NCBI GenBank assembly: GCA_018332375.1
Contig: BOPV01000001.1
Span: forward strand, 1,860,001-1,924,000
Source: Roseiterribacter gracilis
GTDB taxonomy: Bacteria > Pseudomonadota > Alphaproteobacteria > BOG-932 > Roseiterribacteraceae
Direction of reading: 5' to 3'
DNA length: 64,000 nucleotides
Within the stretch, counting starts at the first letter, position 1, and every line of letters begins with the position of its first letter. A program made the position numbers and the translations under genes. The notes below the pieces were generated by a model that worked only from the letters and a program-made list of their open reading frames with translations, was not told the origin of the DNA and searched no databases. Positions 53,401-60,893 of the stretch are shown in pieces.

Positions 53401-53757
53401 ATGCGTCCGCAACTTCTCGCGGCGGCGCTGCTGCTCGCAGCCACGCCCGCTTTTGCGCAAGTCAGCGAAAGCACCACGACACGCACGACCACCTCGGCTG
53501 AAACGGATTGCGCGTCGCTGCCGACCGCATCCGAGCGCAGCACGTGCATCACCGCGCGCGGTACGTCGGGCACCAGCTCCAGCGTGACGACCGGCAGCGA
53601 GCAGAGCTCAGCCGAAATCAAACAGCGCACCGTGACGCACAAAGAAGGTCTGTTTGGATCGGAAACCGATTCCAAGACCAAGTCGTCGGCAACTGTGACC
53701 GGTCCGGACGGCACGGCGCAGAAAGAAACCACGACCAGCACGCATACCGAGCGCTAA
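53401..53757 (+). CDS. Thr/Ser-rich small secreted protein
   Basis: 118 residues: signal peptide MRPQLLAAALLLAATPAFAQ, then a hydrophilic Thr/Ser-rich chain (SESTTTRTTTSAETDCASLP, GTSGTSSSVTTGSEQSSAEI) and a Lys/Glu segment. Two Cys in DCASLPTASERSTC could form a disulfide. Very good ribosome-binding site (GGAGG, five bases before ATG 53401). No family recognised; periplasmic or exported. Confidence 0.75.
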   Translation: MRPQLLAAALLLAATPAFAQVSESTTTRTTTSAETDCASLPTASERSTCITARGTSGTSSSVTTGSEQSSAEIKQRTVTHKEGLFGSETDSKTKSSATVTGPDGTAQKETTTSTHTER

Positions 53758-53817
53758 TACCTAGCGCCGCAGGCGCTCCCGGATTTCAACGCCGGTTGCG
53801 CTTGACCTTCGGCCGCG

Positions 53818-53857
53818 AGCGGCTCCTGAATTCACGAAGTGAAATTCGGGAGCCGCT
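53818..53857. repeat. Long near-perfect hairpin upstream of marC
   Basis: AGCGGCTCC pairs with GGAGCCGCT and the inner TGAATTCAC with GTGAAATTCG around a GAA loop, giving an about 18-bp stem with one bulge. It lies 13 bp before the marC ATG. A shorter palindrome AGCGCC-GCA-GGCGCT is at 53763-53777. Probably a REP-type element ending the secreted-protein transcript. Confidence 0.6.
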
Positions 53858-53870
53858 GCGCGGCTAAATT

Positions 53871-54506
53871 ATGCTCGACCTCGCCCTCAACAGCTTCATC
53901 ACCTTGTTCGTGATCATCGACCCGGTGGGTCTGATCCCGATCTATCAAGGCCTGGCGCAAAAAGCGGGCTGGCGGTTGCGCGGCCACCTGGCGTTGCGCG
54001 GCGTCGGCATTGGCGGCGGCGTCTTGTTGCTGTTCGCGGTCGCGGGCGATCCGTTGCTGCATGCGTTGGGCGTCTCGCTGCCTGCCTTTCGCGCCGCCGG
54101 CGGAGCGATGTTGTTTCTGATCGGGCTGGAGATGATGTTCCAGCGCCGCACACAGCGCCGCTCGCGCAGCGCCGACGCAGTCGAAGAAACCCATCCCGAA
54201 GACGTCTCGATCTTTCCCTTGGCGATGCCGCTGATCGCAGGCCCGGGCGCAATCACGTCGGTGATGCTGATGATGGGCCGTGCGCAACATGACTGGCGCG
54301 CGCAAGCGGTGGTGATCGGCACGTTGATCGCGGTGCTGGCGATCACCTACGCGACCTTCGCCGCCAGCAACCGCCTGTCAAAACTGGTCGGCCCGACCTT
54401 GTCCGAAGTGCTGACGCGGCTGCTTGGAATCATTCTGGCCGCGGTTGGCGTCGAATATCTCGTCGGCGGCCTGTACGGCGCATGGGCCGCGGCCGCCGCG
54501 AGATAG
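53871..54506 (+). CDS. MarC-family integral membrane protein
   Basis: 211 residues with six membrane helices. The family's N-terminal LNSFITLFVIIDPVGLIPIY and central FPLAMPLIAGPGAITSVMLM are conserved. MarC proteins have no confirmed function (multiple-antibiotic-resistance role was not supported). Starts ATG 53871 directly after the hairpin; no clear Shine-Dalgarno sequence. Confidence 0.9.
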   Translation: MLDLALNSFITLFVIIDPVGLIPIYQGLAQKAGWRLRGHLALRGVGIGGGVLLLFAVAGDPLLHALGVSLPAFRAAGGAMLFLIGLEMMFQRRTQRRSRSADAVEETHPEDVSIFPLAMPLIAGPGAITSVMLMMGRAQHDWRAQAVVIGTLIAVLAITYATFAASNRLSKLVGPTLSEVLTRLLGIILAAVGVEYLVGGLYGAWAAAAAR

Positions 54507-54512
54507 ACGCAG

Positions 54513-55226
54513 CTACATTTTCATCTGCTTCTTGGGCATCGGACCGGGGGTGCCGTCCGACCAGTCGCGCACTGGTGCAAAGAAGACCGTCACCGGCTCC
54601 ACCCCGCCCGTATCAGCGAACACTTGCACATCGGGAAGATTGGCGCCCCACGTGGCAGGTTCAGTCGGCGGCAGGTAGAACATCAGGTGCGGACGCCAGG
54701 CGCCGCCGACGTCGTCGCCGAGATAACCGCCTTTCGACAGCATGTAGCACATCGAACCAATCTCGGGCGGCGTGATCTCCTTTGCGGCGACCGCTTGTTT
54801 GGTGCGCGACTCCATTTCGTCTTTGGCAACGCCGGCAAGAACCCATTCGGTTCGTTTGAGATAGGTCGGCAGAACCGAACGCGCGCCGGCCGGGTTGAAG
54901 CAATGCGGTGCGCGGATTTTCGGATTCCAGAAATCAGCGTGATCGAATTTGTTGGCCCAGGCGCGAATGACGATGCAGGTGAATCCGTTCGTGCCCTTGG
55001 CAGCGCTTTCATAGCCCTTGCTGCCGAGAACGAGAATCTCCGCATCCTTCGCAATCGCGGCCGGCGCCGCACTGCGCGCCAGCGCAATCTCATCGGTCCG
55101 ACTCTTCATTCGATAGGCTTCGATCGGCGCCATGGTCGGATAGGGCGCTTTGGCGGTTTGCGCCTGAGCGGCGTCGGTTGCGCCCAACAACAAGGCCAGC
55201 GCGGCAACGGCCAAACTGCGTTTCAT
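54513..55226 (-). CDS. Secreted protein of unknown function, divergent from MarR
   Basis: 237 residues: signal peptide MKRSLAVAALALLLGATDAA, then a globular domain with the Cys-containing segments GFTCIVIRAWANKFDHADFW, APHCFNPAGARSV and GSMCYMLSKGGYLGDD, ending in a Met/Lys tail. ATG 55226 preceded by GGGAGGGA. No family identified; predicted periplasmic. The 83-bp gap to marR holds a perfect palindrome, so this gene is the likely MarR target. Confidence 0.8.
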   Translation of the reverse strand: MKRSLAVAALALLLGATDAAQAQTAKAPYPTMAPIEAYRMKSRTDEIALARSAAPAAIAKDAEILVLGSKGYESAAKGTNGFTCIVIRAWANKFDHADFWNPKIRAPHCFNPAGARSVLPTYLKRTEWVLAGVAKDEMESRTKQAVAAKEITPPEIGSMCYMLSKGGYLGDDVGGAWRPHLMFYLPPTEPATWGANLPDVQVFADTGGVEPVTVFFAPVRDWSDGTPGPMPKKQMKM

Positions 55227-55286
55227 CGTTCCCTCCCCAAAATTTGGCGCAAGCCTACCCAGGAGCCATGCCGGTTGACCAGATAG

Positions 55287-55298
55287 GTTGATATCAAC
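55287..55298. promoter_or_regulatory. Perfect palindrome GTTGATATCAAC, likely MarR operator
   Basis: A 12-bp perfect inverted repeat midway between the two divergent starts (55226 and 55310). MarR proteins typically bind such short AT-centred palindromes next to their own gene. Confidence 0.7.
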
Positions 55299-55309
55299 AT
55301 AACGGCCGG

Positions 55310-55765
55310 ATGGCCGACGCTCCGATTGTGGCTTTCGACAAGACCCTGCTGGTTCGCGATGCCTGCCTGTGCCTGCATATGCAACGCGCGGCACGCGTGT
55401 TGGCGCGCCGCTTCGACGAAGCGTTGCGGCCGGTCGGGCTGACCAACGAACAATTCTCGCTGCTGATGTCATTGCAACGGCCCGAACCGCCGACGATGGG
55501 CGACGTCGCTTCCCTGCTCGGCGCCGATCGCACGACCTTGACCGGCGCGTTGAAGAAGCTGGAACGGCGCGGACTGGCGAAAGTCAGCGTCGATCGCGAA
55601 GACCGTCGTGTTCGGCGCATCGCGCTGACCGCCAAAGGCCGCACCTGTCTCGCTGCCGCGTTCCCGATGTGGGACGAAGCGCATCGCGCGCTCGAGGCGG
55701 AGCTAGCGCGCATCAACCCCGTAAAGCTGCGCCGCGACCTTCGATCGGTCGCTTCGATGCGCTGA
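55310..55765 (+). CDS. MarR-family transcriptional regulator
   Basis: 151 residues. Winged helix with GLTNEQFSLLMSLQRPEPPT, MGDVASLLGADRTTLTGALK and wing VSVDREDRRVRRIALTAKGR, flanked by dimerisation helices. Divergent from the secreted protein at 54513 and overlooking the palindrome at 55287. Probably a ligand-responsive repressor of that gene and of itself. Its stop abuts the convergent gene at 55766. Confidence 0.92.
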   Translation: MADAPIVAFDKTLLVRDACLCLHMQRAARVLARRFDEALRPVGLTNEQFSLLMSLQRPEPPTMGDVASLLGADRTTLTGALKKLERRGLAKVSVDREDRRVRRIALTAKGRTCLAAAFPMWDEAHRALEAELARINPVKLRRDLRSVASMR

Positions 55766-56257
55766 CTATTTCCGAATCGGATCCGGTCGCGGACCCGGCC
55801 CTGTCCAATCGAAATCCTCGACGTAATTCTGCGCGCCTTGCGGGGTGCGGAACACGCCGGTGCATTTCATGCGCTTGCCCTTCGCCATGACGACGCAATC
55901 CTCGTCATAGGACCCGACATTGGGAACCTCGCCGTAGTTGCGCACGATCCCCGGCGCGCGCGACGTCAGCTGGTTCAGCGCGCCGGTACCGGTGGCGGCG
56001 ATTGGCGCGGCGTCATAAGGGCCCGACCAGGACGAAACGACGATCTTCTTTTGCGCGTCGGTTTCCACCGACACCCAGATCAGCTCCTTGCCGTCATCTT
56101 TGATGATCCACAGGACCTGCTCGGTCGGTTGCAGCTTGTGCGAACGCGCCTGGTTCAACACCCACACACCTTCGGGGATGTTGCCCTTCCTGGTTTCCGC
56201 CTGCGCGCTCGCGGCGCAAAGCGATCCGACCAACAGCAGCAGGACAAGTTTGTTCAT
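55766..56257 (-). CDS. Secreted protein of unknown function in TonB operon
   Basis: 163 residues: signal peptide MNKLVLLLLVGSLCAASAQA, then a beta-rich single domain (GVWVLNQARSHKLQPTEQVL, ELIWVSVETDAQKKIVVSSW) with two Cys (EDCVV, MKCTG). AGGGG lies six bases before ATG 56257, 13 bp after the TonB receptor stop, so it belongs to that operon. No known family; may be a periplasmic partner of the receptor. Confidence 0.83.
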   Translation of the reverse strand: MNKLVLLLLVGSLCAASAQAETRKGNIPEGVWVLNQARSHKLQPTEQVLWIIKDDGKELIWVSVETDAQKKIVVSSWSGPYDAAPIAATGTGALNQLTSRAPGIVRNYGEVPNVGSYDEDCVVMAKGKRMKCTGVFRTPQGAQNYVEDFDWTGPGPRPDPIRK

Positions 56258-56270
56258 CGCGTGCCCCTGC

Positions 56271-58346
56271 TCAATACCGATAGCTGAATTCGACGCCGTA
56301 GACGGCGGGCTTGGTCGGGAAAGCAACCGCACGGCCCGCACCGGTCTGCACGTTCGGGAAGAACGTGTCGTAGGATTTGGTGTCGAAGATGTTCCGGCCC
56401 CACACGGTTGCGGTCCAGCCGTTGCCTTCGAGACCGAAGCTGCCATGCACGAAAGTCTTCGGCTTCTGGACGTCGAGATTGTCGACGAACCAGTAGCGGT
56501 CGCTGTCATGCTGTAGATTGGCGCGCAGCACGAACAACATGCCGTTCGCGATCGGCGTCGCATAATCGAATCCAGCCTGCACCGTCTGCTCGGCCGCACG
56601 CGGCGTCCGGTTGCCGACGAATTGCGGGAAGCGCGAATATTTCGTGATCTCGGGAATCGACACGCCGAGATTGGCGAACAGATTCAGCCCGGTCATCGGC
56701 GTGAACCGCACTTCCACCTCGCCGCCGGTAATCCGCACCTTGTCGATCGTGCCGGTCGCCGGCGTCGCGGTGGCGAAGTCGATGAACGAGAACTGGTAGT
56801 TGGCGACGTTGCCGGTGAAGGCCGCGGCATTGACCGTCAATTTGCGATCGAACCACTGGGTCTTCACGCCGACTTCAAAGTTGCGCAGCGTCTCGGGCGC
56901 GAAGATCGGGATCGCATAGTTAGGCTGGTTGAACCCGCCGGCGCGGAAACCGACACCGTAGGTCGCATAGACGAGCTGGGTCGGGGTGAATTTGTACGTC
57001 GCCGTCACTTTGGGCTGCCAGCGATCGAACTCGGCGCTGCGGTGCTGCCCGTTGTTCAAATTCGTCTGGTCGCGCTTGTCGGTGTCGTAGCGAAGGCCGG
57101 CCGACAGAGTCAGCTTTTCCAGCACGTCGTAATCGACCTGGCCGCCGACGCCGAAATCGCGCCGGCTGTTGTTGGCCGCGTTCGAGACCAGCAGGAAAGC
57201 CGGGTTGTACGGATCGGCCGCGAAATTGCCCGCGTCGCGCACGATGTTGGTGCTGAGCAGCTGTTTCGATTCGAGATAGTCGCCGCTGATCAACCAACGC
57301 AGACGCTGACCACTGGGTCCGGTCAGGCGCAGCTCCTGGCTCACCGTGCGATTGCTCGACGGCTGCGTGTCGAGCACCTGAAACACGGTCGGGCTGCGCA
57401 CCGGGTTGGTGAAATCGACGTCGCTGAACTGATGTTCCGACATGCGCGCAAAGCCAGTGACCGAACTGAAGGTGGCGAAATCCAGATCGGCTTCGAGCTT
57501 GGCGCTCAGATAGAGCTGCTGTCCGCTGCTGACGCCGGGATAGTTGCTTTGCGGCTTCTGAAAGTCGTTGGCGTTCCCCGACAGCACGGCCGCGAAATAG
57601 GTCGTGCCCGCTTTGAAATCGCCGAACTGGCCGTTGAGGTTGAGTTTCACCTTGTCGGTGAACCGGACTTCGAGGCCGCCGCGCAGGCTCCAATCGTGGT
57701 CGACATAGTCGGACTTGTCATGCCGGAAGGTGTTTTCGATCACACCGTCGCTGCGCGAAAAATTGCCGGCAAAGCGAAACAGAACCTTGTCGGGCACGAT
57801 CGCGCCCGAGACGCCGGCGCTGGCATCGACCGTATTGCCGTTGCCGTACGAGACGTTGGCAAAGGACGACAGTTCGTTGGTGGGCGCCTTGGTCGTGATG
57901 ATGATCGCGCCCGCTTCAGCGTTGCGGCCGTAGAGCGATCCTTGCGGCCCCTTTAGCACTTCGATCTGCGCGATGTCATAGAGGCGCTGGTTGAACTGCT
58001 TGGCGTCGTCCTGCGGCACGCCGTCGATAATGATCGCGACCGGCTGGTCCGAATTGTTGGCCTGCGAGATGCTGCGCAGCGTGATCGTCGAATTCCGGTA
58101 GGTGTCGGTATGCGCGATCGTCAGGTTGGGAATCGTCGCGACGATGTCGGGCGTGTTCTTGATATGCAGCGCGTCGAGCGTCGCCGCGGTCAGAACGTCG
58201 ACCTGCGCCGACACGTCCTGTAAGCGCTCCGACCGCTTCTGCGCCGTCACCATGATTTCTTCCGGCGCCGTCGACTGCGCGAACGCCGCTTCACAGCAGC
58301 CCAGAACCGTGCCCGTCAGTAGTGCAATTCGCAGTGATCCCCGCAT
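56271..58346 (-). CDS. TonB-dependent outer-membrane receptor of the MOSC locus
   Basis: 691 residues. Signal peptide MRGSLRIALLTGTVLGCCEA, TonB-box-like PEEIMVTAQKRSERLQDVSA, plug (IEVLKGPQGSLYGRNAEAGA) and barrel ending GVEFSYRY, with the terminal aromatic residue of outer-membrane proteins. Transcribed after the SnoaL-like gene (61 bp) and before a secreted-protein gene. Only distantly like the receptor at 28410. Substrate unknown; the neighbouring reductase and hydrolase suggest an organic, perhaps N-oxygenated or amide, compound. Confidence 0.93.
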   Translation of the reverse strand: MRGSLRIALLTGTVLGCCEAAFAQSTAPEEIMVTAQKRSERLQDVSAQVDVLTAATLDALHIKNTPDIVATIPNLTIAHTDTYRNSTITLRSISQANNSDQPVAIIIDGVPQDDAKQFNQRLYDIAQIEVLKGPQGSLYGRNAEAGAIIITTKAPTNELSSFANVSYGNGNTVDASAGVSGAIVPDKVLFRFAGNFSRSDGVIENTFRHDKSDYVDHDWSLRGGLEVRFTDKVKLNLNGQFGDFKAGTTYFAAVLSGNANDFQKPQSNYPGVSSGQQLYLSAKLEADLDFATFSSVTGFARMSEHQFSDVDFTNPVRSPTVFQVLDTQPSSNRTVSQELRLTGPSGQRLRWLISGDYLESKQLLSTNIVRDAGNFAADPYNPAFLLVSNAANNSRRDFGVGGQVDYDVLEKLTLSAGLRYDTDKRDQTNLNNGQHRSAEFDRWQPKVTATYKFTPTQLVYATYGVGFRAGGFNQPNYAIPIFAPETLRNFEVGVKTQWFDRKLTVNAAAFTGNVANYQFSFIDFATATPATGTIDKVRITGGEVEVRFTPMTGLNLFANLGVSIPEITKYSRFPQFVGNRTPRAAEQTVQAGFDYATPIANGMLFVLRANLQHDSDRYWFVDNLDVQKPKTFVHGSFGLEGNGWTATVWGRNIFDTKSYDTFFPNVQTGAGRAVAFPTKPAVYGVEFSYRY

Positions 58347-58407
58347 CCCCGTCGCTCCTGTTTTCGGCGCGCACGCCGTTTTTCTCTGTAGAGGCTGGCC
58401 TGGCTGA

Positions 58408-58851
58408 CTATTCGTCGAGGCGATCGATCACGCTGACCATGTGGTGATCGAAGATCTGCCAATGCGTGCCGTTGTGGCGCCAACCGTTGATGTAGAGCGC
58501 CATCCTGCCGTTCACCAACGAGCTCAGCTCGTCGCCGGTGGGCATGCCCTCGCCGATCGTCGTGCCCTTCTTGAAGACTTCTTTGATGTAGCGGACGACG
58601 CCGGAGGTCAGCACGACGTCGCCGAATTTGCGCGCGGTGACGTGCAGCCATTCGACTTCCATCGTCTCGATGGCCTTGTCCAACTCGATCATCTTCTGCT
58701 TGTCGACATTCAGCGTCGGCCAAGGCTGTGCGGTGCCGAGGAAGTCGTCGGTGAAATGCCGCTCGAACCAATCATGGTCGTGGTTCGCGATCGCCGCGCC
58801 CCACTCGTCGCAAAGCGCTTTGAACTGTTTGGACAGGGCGTCGCTGCTCAT
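58408..58851 (-). CDS. SnoaL/NTF2-like protein (DUF4440 type)
   Basis: 147 residues with the cone-shaped NTF2-like fold: FKALCDEWGAAIANHDHDWF and ERHFTDDFLGTAQPW, then VVLTSGVVRYIKEVFKKGTT and YINGWRHNGTHWQIFDHHMV. Members are isomerases, hydrolases, dehydratases or ligand-binding proteins. GGAGAG lies five bases before ATG 58851. Head gene of the SnoaL-TonB-secreted-protein operon, divergent from the winged-helix regulator. Confidence 0.86.
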   Translation of the reverse strand: MSSDALSKQFKALCDEWGAAIANHDHDWFERHFTDDFLGTAQPWPTLNVDKQKMIELDKAIETMEVEWLHVTARKFGDVVLTSGVVRYIKEVFKKGTTIGEGMPTGDELSSLVNGRMALYINGWRHNGTHWQIFDHHMVSVIDRLDE

Positions 58852-58929
58852 CGGTACTCTCCAGGCAATCGGTTCGAATGGCGGAAGGGCTCGCGCCACC
58901 CCGACGATCCACCAACGTATTGCAGACGG

Positions 58930-58948
58930 TTTGCCGATAAATTGTCAA
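58930..58948. promoter_or_regulatory. Shared 19-bp motif, copy B (SnoaL/regulator gap)
   Basis: TTTGCCGATAAATTGTCAA lies in the 228-bp divergent gap and matches, on the opposite strand, the motif at 62576-62594 in 15 of 19 positions. Both are imperfect dyads around AAATT. Candidate operator of the winged-helix regulator at 59080. A TCGGCG-GAA-CGCCGA stem follows at 58956-58970. Confidence 0.55.
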
Positions 58949-59079
58949 CGTCTTTTCGGCGGAACGCCGACGAAGGGCTGGATCGGCCGCCCGTTCGCTC
59001 GTATTTATGTGCACCGAAAGCGACGCCTGCTCGGCGAACGAGCGTTCCGCCGGGCTCGTCAGCAGAGATGGGAGCGTAG

Positions 59080-59652
59080 ATGACCTCGAAGGCCCGGGCC
59101 GGTTCCACCAAGACGGACAAAGTCGCGACCAAAGCGGCGCAAGCCGAGTCGCCGAAGCCGCGCAAACAGATCGAGAAGTCCGACGGCGAGAAACTGTCGG
59201 AGATGGAGCTGTCGCTGACGGTTCTTTGGAACTCGGTGCGGCGTTGGCTGGGACAGCGCAGCAACGCCAATGCAGTGAACGGCCTGTCGGATCTCGACGT
59301 GTTCCTGCTGCACCTGCTGGTCTATCGCAACAAGCCGCTGCGCGGCATCGACCTCGCCTTTGCGCTGTCGATCGACGATTTGCATCTCGTCTCCTACGCG
59401 CTGAAGAAGCTGGCCAAGCTGGGCATGATTTCCAGCGGCCGGGTCGGCAAAGAAGTCTTCTACGAGGCCACCGCAAAAGGCCGCGAGAATTACGACGAGT
59501 TCATCAGCGACCGCGAACGCTATCTCGAACCCGCGATGGGCTTTCTGCAGAAGTCGGACATCGACATCGAAGCGTTGAACCTGGCGCTGCGGACCTTGTC
59601 GGGAATCTACGAACAGGCCGCGCGCGCCGCTGCGTCGGCACGCGGCATCTGA
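59080..59652 (+). CDS. Winged-helix (MarR-like) regulator
   Basis: 190 residues. A hydrophilic N-terminal tail (Lys/Ala-rich, about 40 residues) is followed by a winged helix: LSDLDVFLLHLLVYRNKPLR, GIDLAFALSIDDLHLVSYAL and wing GRVGKEVFYEATAKGRENYD. Resembles the winged-helix DNA-binding branch of MarR. ATG 59080 has GGGAG five bases upstream. Divergent from the SnoaL-TonB operon; probably binds the repeated 19-bp motif. Its 3' end overlaps the convergent MFS gene by 46 bp. Confidence 0.87.
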   Translation: MTSKARAGSTKTDKVATKAAQAESPKPRKQIEKSDGEKLSEMELSLTVLWNSVRRWLGQRSNANAVNGLSDLDVFLLHLLVYRNKPLRGIDLAFALSIDDLHLVSYALKKLAKLGMISSGRVGKEVFYEATAKGRENYDEFISDRERYLEPAMGFLQKSDIDIEALNLALRTLSGIYEQAARAAASARGI

Positions 59653-60893
59653 GGTTCTTCGGCCGCCGACCGCCAGCACAACAGGAATAGCAGTGCTGCG
59701 ACGCTCATTGAGACGCCGCCCGTAACCGCCAGCGCTTGCGCCAGCGACATGCCTGCCCGGTCGCTGAGCACGCCGACCACCAACGGGCCGATGCTTCCGC
59801 CCAGCGCCGAGGTCAGCAGCGAGAAGATCGCAAAGCCGCGCGCCAGCATCGCGTTGCCAAGCGACAATTGGATCGGCACCGCCATCGACGCGACGATCGC
59901 TGCCGACAGGAACGCGTAGACACCATAGAGAAGCAGCGACCATTGCACCGTTGCAACCATGGTCAGCGCGATGGTTGCGGGGATCAGCAACAGGCCGACG
60001 GCGAAGTATCCGCGCACGATCGATCGCACCGTCGTATCGCGGCGAAGCGTGGCCAGCAGACCGACGCTCAACGTTCCCAGCACGCCCGCAACCAGATAGG
60101 TCAACCCGGCATTGCGCCCGGCCTCGGCCGGACTCAAGCCGAATTGGCGCGCGAGATAGGCCGGATACCAAGCGACCACCGCGTAGAGAAAGACGGTGAA
60201 GATCAGCAGCGCGAGATAATAGAGGCGCAGGAATCTGCTGCGCACGAAGATCGCCGCCACGACGCCGCGCAAACTGGGAGTCGTCGCATGGTTCACCGGC
60301 GCGCGCGCCGGCTCGCGCACGAAAGCTGCAAGCAGCGGCGCCAACAACAGGCCTGGCACGCCGACGGCGAAAAACACGACGCGCCACGGCGCCGGCCAAT
60401 CGTCCTGTCCCGCTGCAAAGCGCAACACGAGACCGCCCAACACCAGCACCAACCCGCCACCGACAAACGGCGCCAACATAAAGACGCTGGTCGAACGCGC
60501 GATCTGCCGGCGGTTGCCGCTTTGGCTGAGGATGGAAAAGAACGCCGGCGGCAAACCTGCCTCGGCGATCGCGGTCGCGGCGCGCAATGCGAACAACATC
60601 GCGAACGAACCCGCGACGCCGCACAGAATGGTCGCGACGCTCCACAGCCCGACGCAGATTGCGGCGATGCGCACGCGCCGTCCGCGGTCGAGCAGATGCG
60701 CGATCGGAACGCCGCCGATCGCATAGGCCATCGCAAAGGCGACGCCCTGCAGCAGACCGAGTTGGGAATCGCTGAGGCGGAATTCCTGCTGCACCGGCAA
60801 GGCCAACAGACCCATCACCTGCTTGTCGGCCTGGCCCAGCACGAAACAGCCCAGGAACAGCGCAATCGCAAGCCTGGTCGGTGCGTTAGACAT
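59607..60893 (-). CDS. MFS transporter, coupled to the MOSC fusion
   Basis: 428 residues with 12 membrane helices from APTRLAIALFLGCFVLGQAD; the cytosolic motif HLLDRGRRVRI lies between helices 2 and 3. Aromatic-acid- or sugar-phosphate-type MFS; substrate unknown. ATG 60893 overlaps the MOSC fusion stop by 8 bp, so uptake or export of the same compound is likely. The C-terminal 15 codons overlap the winged-helix gene. Confidence 0.9.
   Translation of the reverse strand: MSNAPTRLAIALFLGCFVLGQADKQVMGLLALPVQQEFRLSDSQLGLLQGVAFAMAYAIGGVPIAHLLDRGRRVRIAAICVGLWSVATILCGVAGSFAMLFALRAATAIAEAGLPPAFFSILSQSGNRRQIARSTSVFMLAPFVGGGLVLVLGGLVLRFAAGQDDWPAPWRVVFFAVGVPGLLLAPLLAAFVREPARAPVNHATTPSLRGVVAAIFVRSRFLRLYYLALLIFTVFLYAVVAWYPAYLARQFGLSPAEAGRNAGLTYLVAGVLGTLSVGLLATLRRDTTVRSIVRGYFAVGLLLIPATIALTMVATVQWSLLLYGVYAFLSAAIVASMAVPIQLSLGNAMLARGFAIFSLLTSALGGSIGPLVVGVLSDRAGMSLAQALAVTGGVSMSVAALLFLLCWRSAAEEPQMPRADAAARAACS

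Noticed and set aside
59059..60645. 528-codon minus-strand frame overlapping the MFS and winged-helix genes
   Set aside because: Different frame of the MFS gene, no homology and no ribosome-binding site.
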